A stretch of DNA of 16,819 nt from Mobilicoccus sp032100225 (GTDB taxonomy: Bacteria; Actinomycetota; Actinomycetes; Actinomycetales; Dermatophilaceae): positions 1 to 16,819 of the forward strand of contig DAMDJY010000079.1 of NCBI GenBank assembly GCA_032100225.1, given 5' to 3'. A model generated the notes under the pieces. That model saw nothing but the letters and a program-made list of their open reading frames with translations, was not told the origin of the DNA and searched no databases. The position numbers were made by a program, and so were the translations under genes. This document shows, piece by piece, positions 13,307 through 16,819 of the stretch. The number at the start of each line of letters is the position of its first letter. Within the stretch, counting starts at the first letter, position 1.

Positions 13307-14908
13307 CTACTTGGTGGGCTTGCCGTAGTTCTTCGGCAGGACCTGGATGTGTTCCCAGGGAAAGCCCTGAAGTGCCTGATAGTCGGGGCCGGCCAGCATG
13401 CCGTCCCACGGGTTCTTACCAGTGCGGGCCTTCTCCGCGTTTCCGGACTCGGTGACCACAGCGACGGCACCGGCACGATCGGTGACGACGAATCCGTACT
13501 TCTGGGCGGCTTCGGCCACCATCCTGGCGACCGGCGTCATGGGGATCGTCGTCAGATCCAGCTCAGGGTCGACGCGGATCCGCTGACCCTCTGCGAGCGC
13601 GTTCGGATCGGTCGAGTGACCATCCGTGCGGTTGGCGGGCCAGGAGAAGTTCGGCCACCTGGCCGGCTCGATGATCGCGAGATACATGGCGTGGTCGATG
13701 CGACCGCGCCTGAATTCTTCGAGTGAAATGACCCCGGGCGTCATCGCGAGGCCGGTGGCCGTGGCACCGAACGCGCCGGGGAAGATCCCCTGGTTCGTGG
13801 ACACATCGTCGATGCGACCGCCCCAGCAGGCTCGCCAGGAGCCGTTGGCCTGCTTCTCGGTGACCCACAAGTCCCACAGTTTGTCGGCGGTGCGGTCGTA
13901 GATCGTCAGCTGCTTGTCGGTTCCCGTGGCAGGAACTGCATCGGCAGGGATCGGCACGTCCACGAAGTGCTTGGCGCCCGTGAACAATCCGCCCGGGGTA
14001 TGCCCCTTGCGCTGGCAGTCGTAGAAGTTCACCCGCACCTTGGGCTGCTTGGGGCCGACCTCGTAGAACGAATTGTTGTAGCGGTAGGCATTGAAGGCGG
14101 CGACCCCGCCCCAGTTGTTCGTCACCTGCGCCAGGAGGTGCTTCGAGGCTGCCTTGCTGTTGGTCGCCAATGGCGCCGAGCTGATGTCGGTGAGGTAGAA
14201 GCTGTTCGGTGAGATGGCGACCTTGGGGCGTGGTGCAGCGGGCAGCGCCACCGGCCCAGTCGAGACGACTTCCACGGCAGAAACGATCGCGTGATCGACC
14301 TTGCCGACGAAGTCGATGTCGAGACGGCCGTCGACGACCGGCACGCTGAACGTCACGTCGTAGGCGGCGTTCTTGCCCACCGCCTTGGCGATGTCGATGT
14401 TGCTGCGGACCGCGCGGCCCTCAGCCCGAACGTCGAACACCCGCTGTCCTGGGCGGCTGAAATAGTTCTCCTGCATCAGCAGACGCACCTTGTACGTCGC
14501 CTTGGCTGGGACGTTCACGCGATACCAGCGCACCCCCGGCGCGGTCTTGCGGTACAGGACGTCGTCCTTGGTGCCCGCGATGTCCGTCGTGGTCGGCGTC
14601 GTCCCCGACTTCCAGGAGCCGAGCCCCGCGGGACGCCGAGTCCACGTCCTCTTGGAGCCGTCGGTCACGTCGGCCGAGCCCGCGACGACCCGCGAACTAA
14701 AGACGGCCTTCTTGACCGGCGCGGCGGTGGGTGTCGTGGTGGCAGGACGCGCGATGCGCGGGGTCGTTGAGAGTGACCTCTTCTGAGCCGGGGCAGCAGC
14801 GCCTGTGCGAGTGGCATCGACAGGAGCGGCTTCGGCGAGCAATGGGGTCGAGACGAGAGCGGGCATGGCGAAACTACCGCACACAAGTGCGGCCAGGCGG
14901 CGAGACAT
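13307..14908 (-). CDS. Secreted protein with one malectin domain and the shared C-terminal domain (protein C)
   Basis: A 533-residue exported protein. The signal peptide MSRRLAALVCGSFAMPALVS..LLAEA is probably cleaved near 27. A Thr/Pro/Ala-rich segment is followed by a malectin domain (about 68-216: YKVRLLMQENYF, PGQRVFDVRAEG, VVDGRLDIDFVGKVDH). The domain shared with proteins A and B covers 233-527, with C298 in DCQRKG, DKLWDLW 342-348, ACWGGRIDDVS 360-370, GRIDHA 402-407, PANRTDG, EGQRIRVDP and YGFVVTD. The mature protein has only C298 and C361. ATG 14908 is chosen because it opens the signal peptide; GGAAGG lies about 12 bases upstream. Upstream of it, 131 bases hold a TTGACG box and a CCGCCC/GGGCGG hairpin (14941-14956). 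The function is unknown; secretion and glycan binding are inferred. Confidence 0.85.
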   Translation of the reverse strand: MSRRLAALVCGSFAMPALVSTPLLAEAAPVDATRTGAAAPAQKRSLSTTPRIARPATTTPTAAPVKKAVFSSRVVAGSADVTDGSKRTWTRRPAGLGSWKSGTTPTTTDIAGTKDDVLYRKTAPGVRWYRVNVPAKATYKVRLLMQENYFSRPGQRVFDVRAEGRAVRSNIDIAKAVGKNAAYDVTFSVPVVDGRLDIDFVGKVDHAIVSAVEVVSTGPVALPAAPRPKVAISPNSFYLTDISSAPLATNSKAASKHLLAQVTNNWGGVAAFNAYRYNNSFYEVGPKQPKVRVNFYDCQRKGHTPGGLFTGAKHFVDVPIPADAVPATGTDKQLTIYDRTADKLWDLWVTEKQANGSWRACWGGRIDDVSTNQGIFPGAFGATATGLAMTPGVISLEEFRRGRIDHAMYLAIIEPARWPNFSWPANRTDGHSTDPNALAEGQRIRVDPELDLTTIPMTPVARMVAEAAQKYGFVVTDRAGAVAVVTESGNAEKARTGKNPWDGMLAGPDYQALQGFPWEHIQVLPKNYGKPTK

Positions 14909-15039
14909 CGTGGCAGGGTGCCTTCCGTGGCAGGTGTCCACCGCCCATCCGGGCGGCACCCCCTCATCGGCAGGTGACACGTCAACCTTGAGTGATCACC
15001 AGCCCCCGGATGGCGTGAAGCGGGCCGCCGCGCCCCGGC

Positions 15040-15867
15040 TCAGCGCACGCGACGAGCCCGGCGCCACGTCAGCCAGGCAGGAGGGCCCTGGACCAGGTAG
15101 CGACGCGCGAGCCGGCCCGGTTCCTGCACAAGGCGATACGCCCACTCGAGGCCGTTCTTCTGCACCCAGTCGGGCGCCCGAGACACCTTGCCGGCAAGAA
15201 AGTCCACCGATGCACCGAACGCGAGCAGCAGCCGCGCACCGGTCGCGTCACCGTAAGTCTGAATCCACAACTCCTGGCGAGGCTTGCCCAGCGCGACGTT
15301 GAGCACGTCCACCCCGGCGGCCCTGATCTCCTCGGCGAGGCCCTCCGACCCGTCCACCGAGTCCACGACATCCTTGGGCGGCGCCCAGAAGTACGCGGGC
15401 TTCAGACCGGGGTACCGCTCCGCGAGAACCGGGCGCAGCGCCTCGTGTGACTCCGGAGTACCACCGAGAAACCCGACGGTGAGGTTCTCCTCCTCCGCCA
15501 ACGCGAGAATGTCCGGCAGCAGATCGGCGCCGGTCAACCGCGGCCACGACAACTGCGTCACCCGGGAGGCGTGACCCGCGATGGGCGCACCGTCAGCGAG
15601 CATGATCCAGTCGACGCCACTCTCTTCGGGCTCGTTCTGCAGCTCGATCCGGCCCTCACCGAAGTGGTGGAGGTGGTCGAGATTGATCGATCCGATCGCG
15701 ACGGCAGGCTCGGACTCGGGAGTGTCCGCCACGACGGTCTCCCGCAGATGCTCCATCAGCGGGTCGGCCTCCCAACGCTCGACCTGAACTCCAGCGGCCT
15801 TGACCGCCGGACGACGTCGCCGGATGGCGAGGCGGCGCGAAGGATCGTGCGTACGACGGGGGGTCAT
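15040..15867 (-). CDS. WecG/TagA/CpsF family glycosyltransferase (GT26)
   Basis: A 275-residue glycosyltransferase of family GT26, which in characterised members adds an N-acetylmannosamine-type sugar to a lipid-linked GlcNAc. Family landmarks are SINLDHLH near 60-67, LADGAPI near 90-96 (D92 is the probable catalytic acid), RLTGADLLPDIL near 110-121, VGFLGGTPES, DVLNVALGKPRQELWI near 187-202, and FGASVDFLAGKVSRAPDWVQKNGLEWAYRL near 218-246. The basic C-terminal end (RRARRVR) is typical of the membrane-binding tail. ATG 15867 has AGGAG five bases upstream. It is the first gene of the minus-strand block and likely acts early in repeat-unit assembly. The exact sugar cannot be told. Confidence 0.9.
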   Translation of the reverse strand: MTPRRTHDPSRRLAIRRRRPAVKAAGVQVERWEADPLMEHLRETVVADTPESEPAVAIGSINLDHLHHFGEGRIELQNEPEESGVDWIMLADGAPIAGHASRVTQLSWPRLTGADLLPDILALAEEENLTVGFLGGTPESHEALRPVLAERYPGLKPAYFWAPPKDVVDSVDGSEGLAEEIRAAGVDVLNVALGKPRQELWIQTYGDATGARLLLAFGASVDFLAGKVSRAPDWVQKNGLEWAYRLVQEPGRLARRYLVQGPPAWLTWRRARRVR

Positions 15868-16274
15868 CACCACTCCTGACTGGCTGCTCACATGCACGGA
15901 TCGACGGCCCGCCGCCCCTGACAGGCGGCATCTCCGCGGCACAGGCGCCCCTCAGTGCGTGCGGGCATCGATGACCGAAAAGGGATGGGCGAACCTCTCC
16001 GAGACTCCCACACCCACCCCCCAGACGATTCCACCAACACCCTTGATGCGCAAAGAGACTCCTCGGGGAACAACCGGCGACGGCGCCGAAGAGCAATACC
16101 GGAGGGCATGCCGAGGGGCCCCGCAGCGTGCGCTGCGAGGCCCTTCTGAGCAACAGGTCGTCTCCGACCTAAACGTCCGTCTTCGTCACTTCTCCAACTG
16201 ATGGTCGAAGTTCCTCGACTCAACCTCCGGCAGGAACGGACTGCGTTGCGTTCCTACCTCCGGCTTCACCGTCG
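15868..16274. other. 407-base gap between atpD and the GT26 gene, with no atpC
   Basis: This gap lies where atpC (epsilon subunit) usually follows atpD. Neither strand shows an epsilon-like frame: the minus-strand frames here are Arg/Gly/Ser-rich and lack motifs such as GEIGILPGH. It holds a terminator hairpin (16116-16143), a repeat of the atpD end (16183-16196), an AGGAACG/CGTTCCT inverted repeat (16232-16238 and 16249-16255) flanked by ACCTCCGGC direct repeats (16223-16231 and 16256-16264), and the leader of the GT26 gene with a small GCCGCC/GGCGGC hairpin (15911-15929). No clear promoter is visible. Confidence 0.6.
16116..16143 (-). terminator. Probable terminator of the atp operon
   Basis: On the minus strand, GGGCCTCGCAGCG and CGCTGCGGGGCCC form a 13-bp stem (one G-U pair) with a two-base loop, about 130 bases after the atpD stop. 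There is no T tract. The strength of the stem and its position between atpD and the GT26 gene fit a terminator. Confidence 0.6.
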
Positions 16275-16285
16275 TCACTTCTCCA
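16183..16285. repeat. 14-bp direct repeat of the atpD 3' end
   Basis: TCGTCACTTCTCCA occurs at 16183-16196 and again at 16272-16285, where it spans the atpD stop codon. The copies are 89 bases apart. In the minus-strand sense both read TGGAGAAGTGACGA, and each encodes a LEK-stop ending in one frame. Confidence 0.7.
16186..16278 (-). CDS. Possible 30-residue ORF overlapping the atpD stop
   Basis: A GTG overlaps the atpD stop (GTGA) and opens a frame of 30 codons, from VTTVKPEVG to VESRNFDHQLEK. Its end resembles the AtpD tail VERQAAELEK. GGAG is only two bases from the GTG, so translation would need coupling. It is more likely a degenerate duplicate of the atpD tail than a functional gene. 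Confidence 0.15.
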   Translation of the reverse strand: MTTVKPEVGTQRSPFLPEVESRNFDHQLEK

Positions 16286-16819
16286 GTTCAGCGGCCTGAC
16301 GCTCGACGTCGTCAAGACCACCACACATGAAGAACGCCTGCTCGGGAACGTGGTCGTAGTCACCGTCACAGATCTTGGTGAACGCCTCGATCGTGTCGGG
16401 CAGCGACACCGTCGAACCCTCGATGCCGGTGAACTGCTTGGCGACGTAGGTGTTCTGCGACAGGAAGCGCTGGATACGACGAGCGCGGTTGACGAGGACC
16501 TTGTCCTCTTCGGAGAGCTCGTCGATACCGAGGATCGCGATGATGTCCTGCAGTTCCTTGTTCTTCTGCAGGATCGACTTGACGCGCACCGCGGTGTCGT
16601 AGTGCTCACGCGAGATGTAGCGCGGGTCGAGGATGCGCGACGTCGACGTCAGCGGGTCCACAGCCGGGTAGATACCGAGAGAAGCGATCTCACGGGAGAG
16701 CTCGGTCGTGGCGTCGAGGTGCGCGAACGTGGTCGCCGGAGCCGGGTCGGTGTAGTCGTCGGCCGGCACGTAGATCGCCTGCATCGAGGTGATCGAGTGA
16801 CCACGCGTCGAGGTGATGC
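16275..16819 (-). CDS. atpD: F1F0 ATP synthase beta subunit, 3' part
   Basis: The C-terminal 180 residues of AtpD, the catalytic beta subunit of F1; the 5' part lies beyond the window edge. It starts in the conserved ITSTRGHSITSMQAIYVPADDYTDPAPAT segment, followed by FAHLDATTELSREIASLGIYPAVDPLTSTSRIL, the region of the catalytic interface, and the C-terminal helical domain (DIIAILGIDELSEEDK, ARRIQRFLSQNTYVAKQFTG), ending VERQAAELEK. The Walker A motif is outside the window. All motifs look intact. The usual next gene, atpC, is not found downstream. Confidence 0.97.
   Translation of the reverse strand, partial: ITSTRGHSITSMQAIYVPADDYTDPAPATTFAHLDATTELSREIASLGIYPAVDPLTSTSRILDPRYISREHYDTAVRVKSILQKNKELQDIIAILGIDELSEEDKVLVNRARRIQRFLSQNTYVAKQFTGIEGSTVSLPDTIEAFTKICDGDYDHVPEQAFFMCGGLDDVERQAAELEK

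Noticed and set aside
13069..13476. N-terminal extension of protein B to 881 residues
   Set aside because: The extra 136 residues are Arg/Pro/Ser-rich, overlap the end of protein C, and would bury a clear signal peptide.
14876..14908. Lipoprotein signal in protein C (LVCGS in the signal peptide)
   Set aside because: The cysteine is only residue 10, the residue before it is Val rather than a small one, and hydrophobic sequence continues after it, so it is not a lipobox.
15656..16223. Minus-strand frames after atpD considered as atpC
   Set aside because: Their translations are Arg/Gly/Cys-rich and lack epsilon subunit motifs and length; they cross the terminator and the GT26 start.
1..16819. 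tRNA, rRNA, CRISPR array, insertion sequence or prophage genes
   Set aside because: No cloverleaf-like segments, regularly spaced repeats, transposase or integrase motifs were seen on either strand.

Overview
The window is GC-rich, densely coded DNA with GTG starts, several likely leaderless or weak-RBS starts, and an AtpD of actinobacterial type. It most likely comes from the chromosome of a high-GC Gram-positive (Actinomycetes). I cannot name a genus from sequence alone.

Almost the whole window is an exopolysaccharide or capsule locus of the Wzx/Wzy type, next to the 3' end of the F1F0 ATP synthase operon. From left to right it holds: a 5'-truncated GT4 glycosyltransferase (+); a strong bidirectional terminator; a GT2 and a GT4 glycosyltransferase coupled by an ATGA overlap (-); a second GT2 (+); a Wzx-like flippase (-); a + strand operon of a Wzz-like co-polymerase, a Wzy-like O-antigen polymerase/ligase and a hexapeptide acyltransferase; then a long - strand block read from right to left. 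That block is a WecG/TagA/CpsF (GT26) glycosyltransferase, two secreted malectin-domain proteins, a CysE-like hexapeptide acyltransferase, and a membrane-anchored relative of the two malectin proteins. At the right edge is the 3' part of atpD (-).

The expected division of labour is as follows. The five glycosyltransferases build a repeat unit on a lipid carrier. The two acyltransferases decorate it. Wzx flips it, Wzy polymerises it and Wzz sets chain length. No initiating phosphoglycosyl transferase and no BY-kinase is visible, so these must lie outside the window or elsewhere.

The most unusual content lies at 8938-14908. Three paralogous exported proteins share one large C-terminal domain of about 295 residues that I cannot assign to a named family. 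It carries exactly two cysteines, at equivalent positions, and several near-invariant motifs (DxLWxxW, ACWGGR, GRIDHA, PAxRxDG, EGxRxRxDP). It is combined with one malectin domain, with two malectin domains joined by a Pro/Thr-rich linker, or with a single N-terminal membrane anchor. This looks like an uncharacterised surface glycan-binding or glycan-processing set dedicated to the polymer made here. A second point of interest is the atpD junction: atpC is not in its usual place, and the last bases of atpD are repeated 89 bases downstream.
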